Shown: positions 1-8,524 of the stretch, piece after piece
Layout: the number at the start of each line of letters is the position of its first letter
How positions within the stretch are numbered: position 1 is the stretch's first letter
Source: a virus
Direction: 5' to 3' (one strand)
IMG/VR virus record: IMGVR_UViG_3300034283_002336
Span: 1-23,974 of that record
Length of the DNA: 23,974 bases
Position numbers and translations under genes: made by a program
The notes under the pieces: model-generated
What the model was told of the DNA's origin: nothing
What the model saw: only the letters and a program-made list of their open reading frames with translations
Database searches by the model: none

Positions 1-292
1 CGTAAGATTACCTGTAGAAGTATCAATCTCATTATCGCCAGAAATACCTATCTGAATATTGTCAATATAAGCACCACCATTGGCGTCAATATAACTATCA
101 AATGTAGAGATTCCAGAAACTCTTAATTGATCATCAATTGTTACAAGACCACCAGCAGAATCAATCGTAAGATTACCTGTAGAAGTATCAATCTCATTAT
201 CGCCAGAAATACCTATCTGAATATTGTCAATATAAGCACCACCATTGGCGTCAATATAACTATCAAATGTAGAGATTCCAGAAACTCTTAAT
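1..292. repeat. Direct repeat of 127 bp with 165-bp period inside the fibre gene
   Basis: Bases 1-127 are identical to bases 166-292. The period of 165 bp equals 55 codons, so the repeat adds whole protein modules without shifting frame. The encoded unit starts DSYIDANGGAYIDNIQ and ends LRVSGISTF. Since base 1 is already inside a copy, more copies may lie to the left. The identity at synonymous positions points to recent duplication or gene conversion. Confidence 0.9.
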
Positions 293-1992
293 CTATTTAA
301 AGTTGTAAGACCAGTTACACCCAAGTCATTATTAATATTAACTTTCTGTGAGAATGTAGAAACACCAGTTACCAGTAAATCTCTTGTGGATACAATTCCA
401 GTAAAGAATCCATTTCTAGCAAAAATTTCATCTTGATAGATATCTTGACTTAAATATAAATTTCCACCAACATATAAATCTCCACCTGTTGTTGTAATAC
501 CACCGTTTGCTGCGAGAGTAGTGATTCCAAGAACTCTAAAAGAACCTCCAACATTAAGATTTTTTTCAATTCCAACACCACCTTCAGTGATAATTGACCC
601 AGTATCCTTACTTGTAGATTCTGTGGTATCATTTACATAAAGTGAATCATTAATCTGAGTAGTTCCTCCAAAGGAATCTAAAATAAGATTACCAGTATTT
701 GTACTAACGGTATTTGTATCAATTTTAATATTATCAAAAGTTCCTACACCAGTTACACTTAAATTATTAACGTTAACTTGAGTGTCAAATGTAGAGATTC
801 CAGATACTTTGAGTCTATTTAATGTTGTAGATTGATAAACTTCAAGATTTTGAGTTGTTGTAAGTCCAGTTACACCTAAATCACTATTATTATTGATATT
901 AACTTTTTGTAAAAATGTTGAAACCCCAGTTACATATAAGTCTGTTACATCAACTGCACCCTTAAACTTGGATGCGGTTACGATTCCTGTAAAGAATGCA
1001 CTTGTACCAGTTAAAATTCCAAGTGTGGTAATTCCAGAAACTGACAGATTGCGAGTTGTTGTACCTCCAGATACTGCAAGAGTTGAAGTTGTCGTAACAC
1101 CAGAGATATTGAGATTATCAATAGATACTCCACCTCTAAAAGTAGATACACCTAAAACATCAAGTAAAACTTTGGGTTGAGTGCTACCAATACCAACTCT
1201 ATTATTGGATTCATCAAATACAAAATTGGAAGCACCATCAATCAATCCAGCACTATTATGAAATTGAATATTTGTTATGGTTCCGCCAGCACCTGCCCTG
1301 ACTGTAGCTTGATTGACCCAAATTAATCCACCAAAATTGTTTTTTACTAAAAGTTGGGTATTAGTTCCTGGTTGATTATTGTAATCATAAATTGTTCCTG
1401 TAAGTCTTAAATCACCCTGAACGTGAAGTTCTTGTGTTGGATTTGTGGTTCCTATACCAACCGAACCAATACCAGTAGTAGTAATTACAGTGCCACCTGT
1501 TCCAACATTAAGTCTATCTCCAGCAGATAAAAGACCTATAGAAGAATCAAATTTTAATTTTGATGATGTTGAAAATTCGTTTGAGGTGTTAAATAATATT
1601 TCTTGATTATTTCCTGGAGCAAATACTGTGATTCTGGCAAGATTGCTAGATGCTACTGAAACTGATGCTGTTATTGCTGCACCAACAAAATTCAGTTGAG
1701 TTATACTACTTACTGCCCCAACAAGAGAGTTATTACTAAAAACACTAATTGAACCAGGTATAATTCCACCTTGGTTAGGAATCCAATATCTTTCTCCAGG
1801 TTTATCTCCTTCAACAGAAACAATAATGTATTGTTGCCCTGGAGGTACAGGTTTTGCAGTAATTGAAGAAGGTCCGACTAATGGACTACCAAGATTCGGT
1901 TCCGCATTTCCAATAGATAAGTACTTATATCTATCTGATTGTAAATTGGCCTGTGACGTTACTCTAGAACGTCCAGAAAGATACTTTGGCAT
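1..1992 (-). CDS. Repeat-rich tail fibre/appendage protein, C-terminus missing (runs off left edge)
   Basis: An uninterrupted reading frame of 664 codons starts at ATG 1992, two bases after the stop of the upstream gene, and stays open to base 1, so the C-terminus lies outside the window. The N-terminal part (begins MPKYLSGRSRVTSQ) resembles a virion-attachment domain. It is followed by a motif of the type VGIGTTNPTQELHV (about residues 165-180), common in cyanophage fibre proteins. From about residue 260 the protein consists of short beta-rich repeats such as VTGVSTF, LKVSGISTFD and LYVGGNLYL. Near the left edge a 55-residue unit is repeated. One stretch (bases about 547-632) matches the repeat module of the 851-aa fibre protein upstream. 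It is the most distal gene of the late tail operon seen here. Fibre function is inferred from composition, repeats and context; no receptor-binding tip or chaperone domain is visible. Confidence 0.8.
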   Translation of the reverse strand, partial: MPKYLSGRSRVTSQANLQSDRYKYLSIGNAEPNLGSPLVGPSSITAKPVPPGQQYIIVSVEGDKPGERYWIPNQGGIIPGSISVFSNNSLVGAVSSITQLNFVGAAITASVSVASSNLARITVFAPGNNQEILFNTSNEFSTSSKLKFDSSIGLLSAGDRLNVGTGGTVITTTGIGSVGIGTTNPTQELHVQGDLRLTGTIYDYNNQPGTNTQLLVKNNFGGLIWVNQATVRAGAGGTITNIQFHNSAGLIDGASNFVFDESNNRVGIGSTQPKVLLDVLGVSTFRGGVSIDNLNISGVTTTSTLAVSGGTTTRNLSVSGITTLGILTGTSAFFTGIVTASKFKGAVDVTDLYVTGVSTFLQKVNINNNSDLGVTGLTTTQNLEVYQSTTLNRLKVSGISTFDTQVNVNNLSVTGVGTFDNIKIDTNTVSTNTGNLILDSFGGTTQINDSLYVNDTTESTSKDTGSIITEGGVGIEKNLNVGGSFRVLGITTLAANGGITTTGGDLYVGGNLYLSQDIYQDEIFARNGFFTGIVSTRDLLVTGVSTFSQKVNINNDLGVTGLTTLNRLRVSGISTFDSYIDANGGAYIDNIQIGISGDNEIDTSTGNLTIDSAGGLVTIDDQLRVSGISTFDSYIDANGGAYIDNIQIGISGDNEIDTSTGNLT

Positions 1993-1994
1993 AA

Positions 1995-2669
1995 TTAGGT
2001 CGTGCTATTTTCTAGAATACTGCAAATAAATTCCATTTGGAGTGGTCCTACTAAACCTCCACTCACATATGTATGGGCAATTCCGGTGACTGTTCCAGAG
2101 TTAGTTACAAAGGTTTTGGAGGTTCCTACACTTCCAATAATTGAATCTATTGTAAAAGATTGTTGAGGTGATGGAAAAATTGTAGTAGTAATTCCATAAT
2201 TTCCTGAAGCACAAGTGAACGCAAGACCACTCATTGTCACTTCATCGCCAACATTAAAGTTATGAGCACTGAAAGTGGTAACTGTTGTAACTCCAGTAGT
2301 ATTATCATATAAACAGTTGGTTACTGAAACAATTCCTGATTGTGTTCCTTCAATCACAATAGAATCTGTAATAATAGCGGTTCTTTCTAATACCAATCTA
2401 CCATCAATAATCACCAAAGAATCATTTGGTAGAACTTCAACACCTTTTATGATTCTATTGTTTCTTGTATTACCAAAAGTTCTCTGGGAAGTGCTCTTTC
2501 TTCGATGTGTGAAAGTAAATGTCGGATAAGTTTCTCCAATTCCAACATTAGATACTTGAGCGTATAGAACAATAGCAGACACGCCAGTAGGTGCTGTGTA
2601 TACAGTTTGCTCTCCTGGAGCAACAGGAACTGCAATTGTTAAAAATTTATTAAGTGGTGCGACTGCCAT
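1995..2669 (-). CDS. Virion structural protein, probably tail/fibre associated
   Basis: This encodes 224 residues, starting at ATG 2669 three bases after the stop of the 851-aa fibre gene and ending two bases before the next fibre gene. The N-terminal half (about residues 5-110) looks like a small beta-sandwich with a basic segment, THRRKSTSQRTFGNTRNN. A second beta-rich part contains FSAHNFNVGDEVTMSGL (about 133-149), a motif that recurs in phage structural proteins where a value is mapped onto a smooth surface domain. No enzymatic motif is visible. Position between two fibre genes in the late tail operon supports a structural role; exact placement in the particle is unknown to me. Confidence 0.7.
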   Translation of the reverse strand: MAVAPLNKFLTIAVPVAPGEQTVYTAPTGVSAIVLYAQVSNVGIGETYPTFTFTHRRKSTSQRTFGNTRNNRIIKGVEVLPNDSLVIIDGRLVLERTAIITDSIVIEGTQSGIVSVTNCLYDNTTGVTTVTTFSAHNFNVGDEVTMSGLAFTCASGNYGITTTIFPSPQQSFTIDSIIGSVGTSKTFVTNSGTVTGIAHTYVSGGLVGPLQMEFICSILENSTT

Positions 2670-2672
2670 ATT

Positions 2673-5228
2673 TTACCTCAACGCAAGTATGAGTGGTGTA
2701 ACTTCTGCCTGAATTGCTTTACTGAAGTCTCTTCCTCTAATTGTAGAGGTAGGTTGATTAATTTGAAATCCTTCGCCAATGTCAAAATTACCTTTTTGAT
2801 CTGTACTTGTAAATGGAATTTGTGCTCCATCTAAAGCAACAATTTCGTTCGCTTTAATTGGAACACCCCCAGTAAAGGGTGTTGCTGTATTTATATCAGT
2901 ACCAGTACCAATGTATTCAAAAGAGTGTGAACTAGTTAAAATTCTACTAATTCTTCTAAATGAAACTTGTTCTCCACCAAACAATTCATAAGGAATAAAT
3001 TCAGTAAATGTAACTGTTGTAATTCCTGCAGAGTTTTCTGTTGCAGAATCAATAGCATAATAAATTGGTCGTGTAATTACTTCCGCAGTTGCAGTTCCAC
3101 CATCAATAACAACTTCTAAATTTTGTGATGCAAGATAATTTCTACCGCTATTTACAATATCTATTGCTGTAATTGCACCTGTGACTTCATCAATGGTTGG
3201 ACTTAATTCTGCAATGATACCTTGTGGTCCTTTTGGTTGTTGAGAATTATCTGAACTGTCACGAATAATAACTGTAGGTGGAGAAGAGGCACTATATCCA
3301 CTTCCCCCATTAGTGACTACTATTTCCTGAATATCAACCATAGGTTCAGTAATTACACCAGATCCAACAGCGTCTGGATAATTACTTAAATTTATCTTGA
3401 AGAATAAAGTCTGCCCATCATAAGGTCTTCTAGAACCTCCAACACTTCCAAAAGTAACAATATCACTACCAGCATCAACACCTGTTTGTCCTCTTGTTGG
3501 AGGATATGTTCCTACTGTTCCTGTAAATTCTGTAGATCCAATTCCAACTGCATACAAACCATAATTACCGAATGAAGAGTTGGAGTTTGTTAAATCGCAA
3601 GATCCACCAGTATCGCAATAAATTCCAATATTACAGTTAATGGTAAAGATAGAAACTAACTGAGCATAACCATTATTTGTAATGGAAACGCCAATACCAT
3701 TTTCATTATATTGAGTGAATGAGTCACAAACCATACATTTTAAATCATTACCTCGCGTAGATGCAGTAGCATGATTCCCATTGATTTTCATACCAATACT
3801 GCCTGTCATAAAGTTGGTGCAGTTTCTGATATATGGAGATCTCCACCTGCCACTTGGTCCTTCAGTTGCTGGTCCTGGAGCAATGTATCCAGAGACCGCA
3901 TAATCTGACGGATTGATTGGAGGGAATGCTACAGCACCACAACCAGTATGTGCAATAGAAACACTCGATCCAGCAAAGTTTATATTTTCAATTAGACATC
4001 CTCTTCTGACGTGGAAAACATCTTTAGTAACATTAAGTGGTCTAATAGTGACAAGTCTTATATCCTGCCCTGTTACTGTAACATCAGTGCGAAGACCAAT
4101 TGGATTATTTTCAGTATAAACACCAGGTCTAATAATAATTGTGTCTCCAGGTTCTGCTACTGCTGCAGCGCCTCCTACAGTTGCTTTTGCATCACCTTCA
4201 AGTAAACCAGTGTTAAAGTCATTACCATCTTTTGTAACCCAAATTGTATTTTGAGTCTCAACGCCAGGAGGTCTCCAAGATACTCCAGTTCCTACAGAAG
4301 CAAGTCTATAATCGATTTTACCAGTTGCAGTGCTGTTGTTTGCATCAATTAGAGAAGAATTTAATTCTAAAGTTCCGTCAAGTACTGTGTCTCCACCAAC
4401 ATTAAGATTTTCTTCAATACCAACACCACCATCAACGACTAATGCTCCAGTGTTTTTATTTGTGGAAGAAGTTGTACCAAATATTTTAGCATCTTGACCA
4501 ACATTAAGATTTTCTTCAATACCAACACCACCATCGACGACTAATGCTCCAGTGTCTTTATCTGTTGATGATGTTGTACCAAATATTTTAGCATCTTGAC
4601 CTACATTTAAATTCTGCTCTATCCCAACGCCACCATCAACGACTAATGCTCCATTGTCTTTATCTGTTGATGATGTTGTACCAAATATTTTAGCATCTTG
4701 ACCAACATTAAGATTTTCTTCAATACCAACACCACCATCGACGACTAATGCTCCAGTGTCTTTATCTGTTGATGATGTTGTACCAAATATTTTAGCATTT
4801 TGACCAACATTAAGATTTTCTTCAATACCAACACCACCGCCTGTAACAATCAGTGCTCCAGTGTCTTTATTTGTTGATGATGTTGCACTGTTAAAAGTAA
4901 CATCACCATCAACATTTAGAGTTAAATCAAAATCAACTGCTCCTGTGGCATGAACTGTACCAGTTATATCTAATGTCGAAGATGGATTATTATTTTGTAT
5001 ACCAACGTTGGTCATCCTATAGATGTCACCACCAGTGGTGAATCCCCATAAATCTTGAGTTTGAATATCTGCAATCCAATTAGGATTACTTGGATTTACA
5101 ACAGGAACTAATGTATCAGTACCAACTCCTAAACTGTTTATTTGTTTGAAATTAAGAGCAGCAAATGCCTGTGCTAAGTCATTGGTTGGTATAAACACTC
5201 CTTGATCTTGGATGTAAAATCTCGTCAT
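2673..5228 (-). CDS. Tail fibre/appendage protein with 34-aa tandem repeats and beta-helix domain
   Basis: This 851-residue protein starts at ATG 5228. Residues 1-110 form an N-terminal region containing VGIQNNNPSSTLDITGTV, the fibre-type attachment motif. Residues about 114-285 are tandem 34-residue repeats (SSTDKDTGALVVDGGVGIEE plus a linker NLNVGQDAKIFGTT). Residues about 325-560 read as a pectate-lyase-like parallel beta-helix (TIWVTKDGNDF, GDTIIIRPGVY, FHVRRGCLIENINF, SDLTNS-type turns). A GSGY module (VVTNGGSGYSASSPPTVII) follows near residues 640-700. I recall closely similar beta-helix proteins throughout T4-like cyanophages, annotated as fibre or structural proteins. A beta-helix could be a polysaccharide-binding or depolymerase fold, but no catalytic residues can be assigned. 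A late-type promoter box lies 22 bases upstream of the start. Confidence 0.85.
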   Translation of the reverse strand: MTRFYIQDQGVFIPTNDLAQAFAALNFKQINSLGVGTDTLVPVVNPSNPNWIADIQTQDLWGFTTGGDIYRMTNVGIQNNNPSSTLDITGTVHATGAVDFDLTLNVDGDVTFNSATSSTNKDTGALIVTGGGVGIEENLNVGQNAKIFGTTSSTDKDTGALVVDGGVGIEENLNVGQDAKIFGTTSSTDKDNGALVVDGGVGIEQNLNVGQDAKIFGTTSSTDKDTGALVVDGGVGIEENLNVGQDAKIFGTTSSTNKNTGALVVDGGVGIEENLNVGGDTVLDGTLELNSSLIDANNSTATGKIDYRLASVGTGVSWRPPGVETQNTIWVTKDGNDFNTGLLEGDAKATVGGAAAVAEPGDTIIIRPGVYTENNPIGLRTDVTVTGQDIRLVTIRPLNVTKDVFHVRRGCLIENINFAGSSVSIAHTGCGAVAFPPINPSDYAVSGYIAPGPATEGPSGRWRSPYIRNCTNFMTGSIGMKINGNHATASTRGNDLKCMVCDSFTQYNENGIGVSITNNGYAQLVSIFTINCNIGIYCDTGGSCDLTNSNSSFGNYGLYAVGIGSTEFTGTVGTYPPTRGQTGVDAGSDIVTFGSVGGSRRPYDGQTLFFKINLSNYPDAVGSGVITEPMVDIQEIVVTNGGSGYSASSPPTVIIRDSSDNSQQPKGPQGIIAELSPTIDEVTGAITAIDIVNSGRNYLASQNLEVVIDGGTATAEVITRPIYYAIDSATENSAGITTVTFTEFIPYELFGGEQVSFRRISRILTSSHSFEYIGTGTDINTATPFTGGVPIKANEIVALDGAQIPFTSTDQKGNFDIGEGFQINQPTSTIRGRDFSKAIQAEVTPLILALR
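4410..4889 (-). repeat. Four tandem 102-bp (34-aa) units plus one partial unit in the fibre gene
   Basis: Four in-frame units of 102 bp occupy about 4817-4410 (read right to left), each encoding NLNVGQxAKIFGTTSST, then xKxxGALVVDGGVGIEx. A diverged partial unit (SATSSTNKDTGALIVTGG) precedes them. Copies differ at a few positions: one has QNAK, one KDNGA with GIEQ, one TNKNT. They form a modular shaft whose length could change by unequal recombination. Confidence 0.92.
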
Positions 5229-5249
5229 CCTACTTCTTTTATAATGAAA

Positions 5250-5257
5250 TATTTATG
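5250..5257 (-). promoter_or_regulatory. Late-type promoter box CATAAATA before the 851-aa fibre gene
   Basis: On the minus strand CATAAATA lies 21 bases before ATG 5228 and contains the TAA stop codon of the upstream gene. T4 late promoters use TATAAATA as a -10 element recognised by gp55 with gp33. The match and spacing suggest a separate late transcript for the fibre genes. This was identified by eye. Confidence 0.5.
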
Positions 5258-5957
5258 ACGGATATAAAGGAACCATCTCATTTAGAACAAATATTCCATC
5301 AGTTGCAATTCCTGGAACATCTGGTCTAGACTCTGCTATCAATGGAATCCATCTAACTCCAAGATCATCTCTTGCTAAAAAATATCCATTTTTTGCAGGA
5401 TTATTTGAAGAATCGTATATATTTTCATCAATCTTAATACTTCCAGCAACATCAAGTTTTTGTTGTGGATTTACACTTCCAATTCCAATTTGTTCACTAA
5501 CTACTACTGTTCCTCTAACATCTAAAGTTTGTTGTGGATTCGTCGTAGCAATACCTACACGAGTTGTTAAAGTGTCTGCAGTTAAAGTGGTTCCTCCACA
5601 ACCAACATCCAACTTCTGTCTTGCAGTAACTATTCCAGCAACATTTAAGTTATCATCAATGTAAACACCATCATAAAAATCGGCAAATCCAAAAAAAGTA
5701 GATGTTCCAACAACTACTAAATTTAAAAATGTTCCAAGGTTACTTTTAACAAAATTATAATTTAACTTACCATGAATAGTAACATCCTTATAAAAAACAA
5801 CATCATTATTAAAATGAGATTCTAATCCATAAAATTTACTATTTTCGGATGGAGTTTTATATGATATAGACGAAGATTGTTCTACAGTTTCTCCAATACT
5901 TTGACGCAATTCTTCTTCATTATTTTTTTTACAACTAGTACTGATACCTTCTGCCAT
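5253..5957 (-). CDS. Virion structural protein with fibre-type motifs
   Basis: This encodes 234 residues; ATG 5957 lies one base after the stop of the gp5C-like gene. The N-terminus is polar and charged. From residue about 110 there are two copies of the fibre-type motif, VGIATTNPQQTLDVRG and IGIGSVNPQQKLDVAG, about 25 residues apart. The C-terminus contains a segment around GYFLARDDLGVRWIPL. This motif pair is shared with the fibre protein at 1-1992 and hints at a common attachment fold. Its position directly after the hub needle gene suggests a baseplate or short-fibre component. No enzyme motif is visible. Confidence 0.7.
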   Translation of the reverse strand: MAEGISTSCKKNNEEELRQSIGETVEQSSSISYKTPSENSKFYGLESHFNNDVVFYKDVTIHGKLNYNFVKSNLGTFLNLVVVGTSTFFGFADFYDGVYIDDNLNVAGIVTARQKLDVGCGGTTLTADTLTTRVGIATTNPQQTLDVRGTVVVSEQIGIGSVNPQQKLDVAGSIKIDENIYDSSNNPAKNGYFLARDDLGVRWIPLIAESRPDVPGIATDGIFVLNEMVPLYPS

Positions 5958-5958
5958 A

Positions 5959-6534
5959 TTATATTACCGCGTCAATTACAGTATCTATAACATTGCCAAC
6001 AATTCCACTAACTGCACTATTAATAAAATCAAGTCCAACAAAACTACCCTCAAAAACTCTACTAGTAAAATCCATATTTAATAAGGATGGAATATTTCCA
6101 CTAGTTCCTTTTAAATCAACTCTTTGACCTTTGACTACAACACGACCATCGCCACCCATCATTGAAATATTTCTTCCTGCCTTAAAGTGAATATCTTCCT
6201 CCGCTTCAATCATAATATTCGTAGCATACAAACGAATCATTCCATTTGCTGAAATTGAAACGTTTCCATTGTTTCCAATAATAACTACATCTTCTCTTCC
6301 TTCTTCATTCTTACAACCACCAGAGATTTGTATTGTGTGGTCATTATAAAGACCTAAAAGACCACTACTACTTAAACTAATTGAAGACTGATTATCACCA
6401 CTGTCTGTTACACCATATATTTTATAGACATCAGTTCCAGTCAAACCCATTTGAGGATTTGCAGTATCAATCCTGAAGTTTGGGTTGAAACTGATTAACT
6501 GCCTTTTGTAAATATTTTTGTTTCTTTCTGCCAT
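5959..6534 (-). CDS. gp5C-like beta-helix protein (cell-puncturing needle component)
   Basis: This encodes 191 residues. The middle (about 70-150) has alternating strands of the type GNVSISANGMIRLYA, NIMIEAEEDIHFKAG and RNISMMGGDGRVVVKGQ, which resemble the VgrG/gp5C triple-stranded beta-helix needle of contractile injection machines. In T4 this domain is the C-terminal part of gp5, separated by proteolysis. Here it is its own gene, directly downstream of the OB-fold gp5-like gene with one base between stop and start. The C-terminal 35 residues are hydrophobic and valine/isoleucine rich (ending VIDTVIDAVI) and may be buried in the trimer or carry the tip. It probably forms the spike below the hub. 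Confidence 0.65.
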   Translation of the reverse strand: MAERNKNIYKRQLISFNPNFRIDTANPQMGLTGTDVYKIYGVTDSGDNQSSISLSSSGLLGLYNDHTIQISGGCKNEEGREDVVIIGNNGNVSISANGMIRLYATNIMIEAEEDIHFKAGRNISMMGGDGRVVVKGQRVDLKGTSGNIPSLLNMDFTSRVFEGSFVGLDFINSAVSGIVGNVIDTVIDAVI

Positions 6535-6535
6535 T

Positions 6536-8518
6536 TTATGTTGGGCAATCTATGGATACTTGAACTTCTTGTGAGAAGAGATTTGCTGAATTTGCATCTG
6601 GAGAAGCAGGAATATTTCCAGAGTCTTTAAGAGCGCCAACTACAGGACGCAATATTGCACCAAATCCATTATCAGATTCTATGGTGAGACTGGGGAGACC
6701 ATCAACAATATTATTTAGAGGCGTGACCTGATAGATACTTCCATTAACAATCTGATAATCATATTCATTCCCAAAATCATCAGTTACAACAGTTGTTAAG
6801 TCATCATATCCACTTCCGCCTTCTTCGACTAATACTTTTAGAACTGAGAATTCTGTAATGTTTCCAATCGAATAATTTTCACCTTCAGATACCATATAAA
6901 TGGATTCAACTTCTCCATCAGAATTGACAAGTGCTCTTGCAACCGCACCATATCCTTGATCATTATCATCTACAATTTCTATAAATGGTGGAAATTTATA
7001 TCCAGATCCTGGATTTGTTAATTGTACTCCAATCACACTTGCTGTTGTATTCCCATCTGGATTTGTCACAAGATTTCCAAAAATTGGGATTGCAGTTGCA
7101 CCCGATCCTCTTCCACCAAAAATATTTACTACTGGTGGATTTGCAAATTGTAAAGATCCAGTAAAACATTCCGTTACTGATTCAACGCCAGAGTTAATAT
7201 TGTTTGTGATATCACGAATATTGGTATAATTGCTGACTAGTGAAGTTGCCAGTGTTGATACCGATCCAGATGGTCCTCCTCCAACAGTCCATTCATTTAC
7301 AAGACCCTTATAATTATCCAAACTTTGCTTACAAGCAAAACCTACTCCCATTTCTGATAGAATTCCAATTCCTTCACGAAGTACATTTCCAACATTAAAA
7401 TCTGAGAAAAATTGAAGTAGATTTGTAATTGCACCTAAAGGTTTACCTAATGATGTTTCAAGTACTCCAATTATTGAATTGAGAAGTGTACCTGCAAATT
7501 GATCTGCTGCACAACTTACAAAACGCTCTACATTCCCAATAGTTGAATCTAAAATATCATAAACTAATTCTTTCATAGATTCAATTGCTTCACCTGCAAT
7601 ACACGCAAATGCTTCTTCAAGTGCCTTTACGGGTTTAACCATTGCTTCTTGAGCAGCAACTCCTGCCAAATGTGCTATGACTGGATTTCCAGTTGCTGCC
7701 AAAAATTTAGCATAAATTAATTTATAAAGAAGATTTAATCCATTTTTTAACAAATCAATTAATTTATCAATTAAAAAACTAAACATACCACCAATCAAAT
7801 CATTACATAAGGTAACAATTTTGTCTGCCGCTTGGCGAATTACTTGATTTATTTTTTCAATATTTCCTTGAAGATTTTTTATTTTACGAATAAGATTTTT
7901 GACAATAGATTGAATTTTATCAATTCTTGTATTTTTAACAGTATTTGCTAAGGGGACTTTATTTCCGATTGCAGAATTTTCGGAAAAAACTTGATACCCT
8001 ACTTTTTGAGATATTGCTTTTGCTTGTTCTTCAGTGACGCTTGCAGGTGATGGGTTGGAATCTTCTCTATTTTCGTTTGTTTGATTCTGAGTTACCTTTG
8101 CAGGTTTAACTTTATCAGAGTATCCTGTGAAAGGAACAAAAGGAGATTGATAAGTCGTTGAAGGAACTGAAAAAGTTCTTCCAAATGTTGCTAGAATAAC
8201 TGGGATTTGAGCGTTATCACCATCTAAAAAGAATCCAAGTACAGTGTCACCTGGTTGTAATTGTACACCAGTAGCGACATTTGCTGCACCACTTCCCGCT
8301 GTGGTTGGAATCAAGCATTGTGCCCAAGGAAGATCTTCATTAGGAAGTTCTGCTTCACTATAAGGATGATATCCAATAATCCTTACCTTAAATCTATTAC
8401 CCCATCCTTTACCATCTACTTGACCTCCCATATCAGAGATGGGTGGAATCTGCCCAATCCACCATCTAAAACCATCTCTGCCGATAAAATTACTTTTAAG
8501 AAGTGACTCGTCTATCAT
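6536..8518 (-). CDS. 5: gp5-like baseplate hub protein with OB fold, no lysozyme domain
   Basis: This 660-residue protein starts at ATG 8518. The N-terminus (about 10-115) reads FRWWIGQIPPISD, then FKVRIIGYHPYSEAELP, PWAQCLIP, and LQPGDTVLGFFLDGDNAQIPVILATF, which is the gp5/VgrG OB fold that sits under the gp27 trimer. T4 gp5 carries a T4-type lysozyme after the OB fold. Here the next part is a low-complexity linker, then a helical, coiled-coil-like stretch (about 195-335), and no lysozyme motif is visible. The C-terminal third carries two GSGY modules (LTNPGSGYKFPPFIEI and LVEEGGSGYDDLTTVV). It lies between the gp27-like and gp5C-like genes, as expected for a hub spike. Confidence 0.75.
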   Translation of the reverse strand: MIDESLLKSNFIGRDGFRWWIGQIPPISDMGGQVDGKGWGNRFKVRIIGYHPYSEAELPNEDLPWAQCLIPTTAGSGAANVATGVQLQPGDTVLGFFLDGDNAQIPVILATFGRTFSVPSTTYQSPFVPFTGYSDKVKPAKVTQNQTNENREDSNPSPASVTEEQAKAISQKVGYQVFSENSAIGNKVPLANTVKNTRIDKIQSIVKNLIRKIKNLQGNIEKINQVIRQAADKIVTLCNDLIGGMFSFLIDKLIDLLKNGLNLLYKLIYAKFLAATGNPVIAHLAGVAAQEAMVKPVKALEEAFACIAGEAIESMKELVYDILDSTIGNVERFVSCAADQFAGTLLNSIIGVLETSLGKPLGAITNLLQFFSDFNVGNVLREGIGILSEMGVGFACKQSLDNYKGLVNEWTVGGGPSGSVSTLATSLVSNYTNIRDITNNINSGVESVTECFTGSLQFANPPVVNIFGGRGSGATAIPIFGNLVTNPDGNTTASVIGVQLTNPGSGYKFPPFIEIVDDNDQGYGAVARALVNSDGEVESIYMVSEGENYSIGNITEFSVLKVLVEEGGSGYDDLTTVVTDDFGNEYDYQIVNGSIYQVTPLNNIVDGLPSLTIESDNGFGAILRPVVGALKDSGNIPASPDANSANLFSQEVQVSIDCPT

Positions 8519-8524
8519 TTATTT

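Noticed and set aside
893-1180. 95-codon plus-strand frame opposite the left-edge fibre gene
   Set aside because: It is the mirror of repetitive fibre codons, valine/threonine rich and without a start signal; the minus-strand frame is continuous across it.
4410-4889. Regular repeats that might be taken for a CRISPR array
   Set aside because: The repeats are contiguous, in frame and coding, with no unique spacers.
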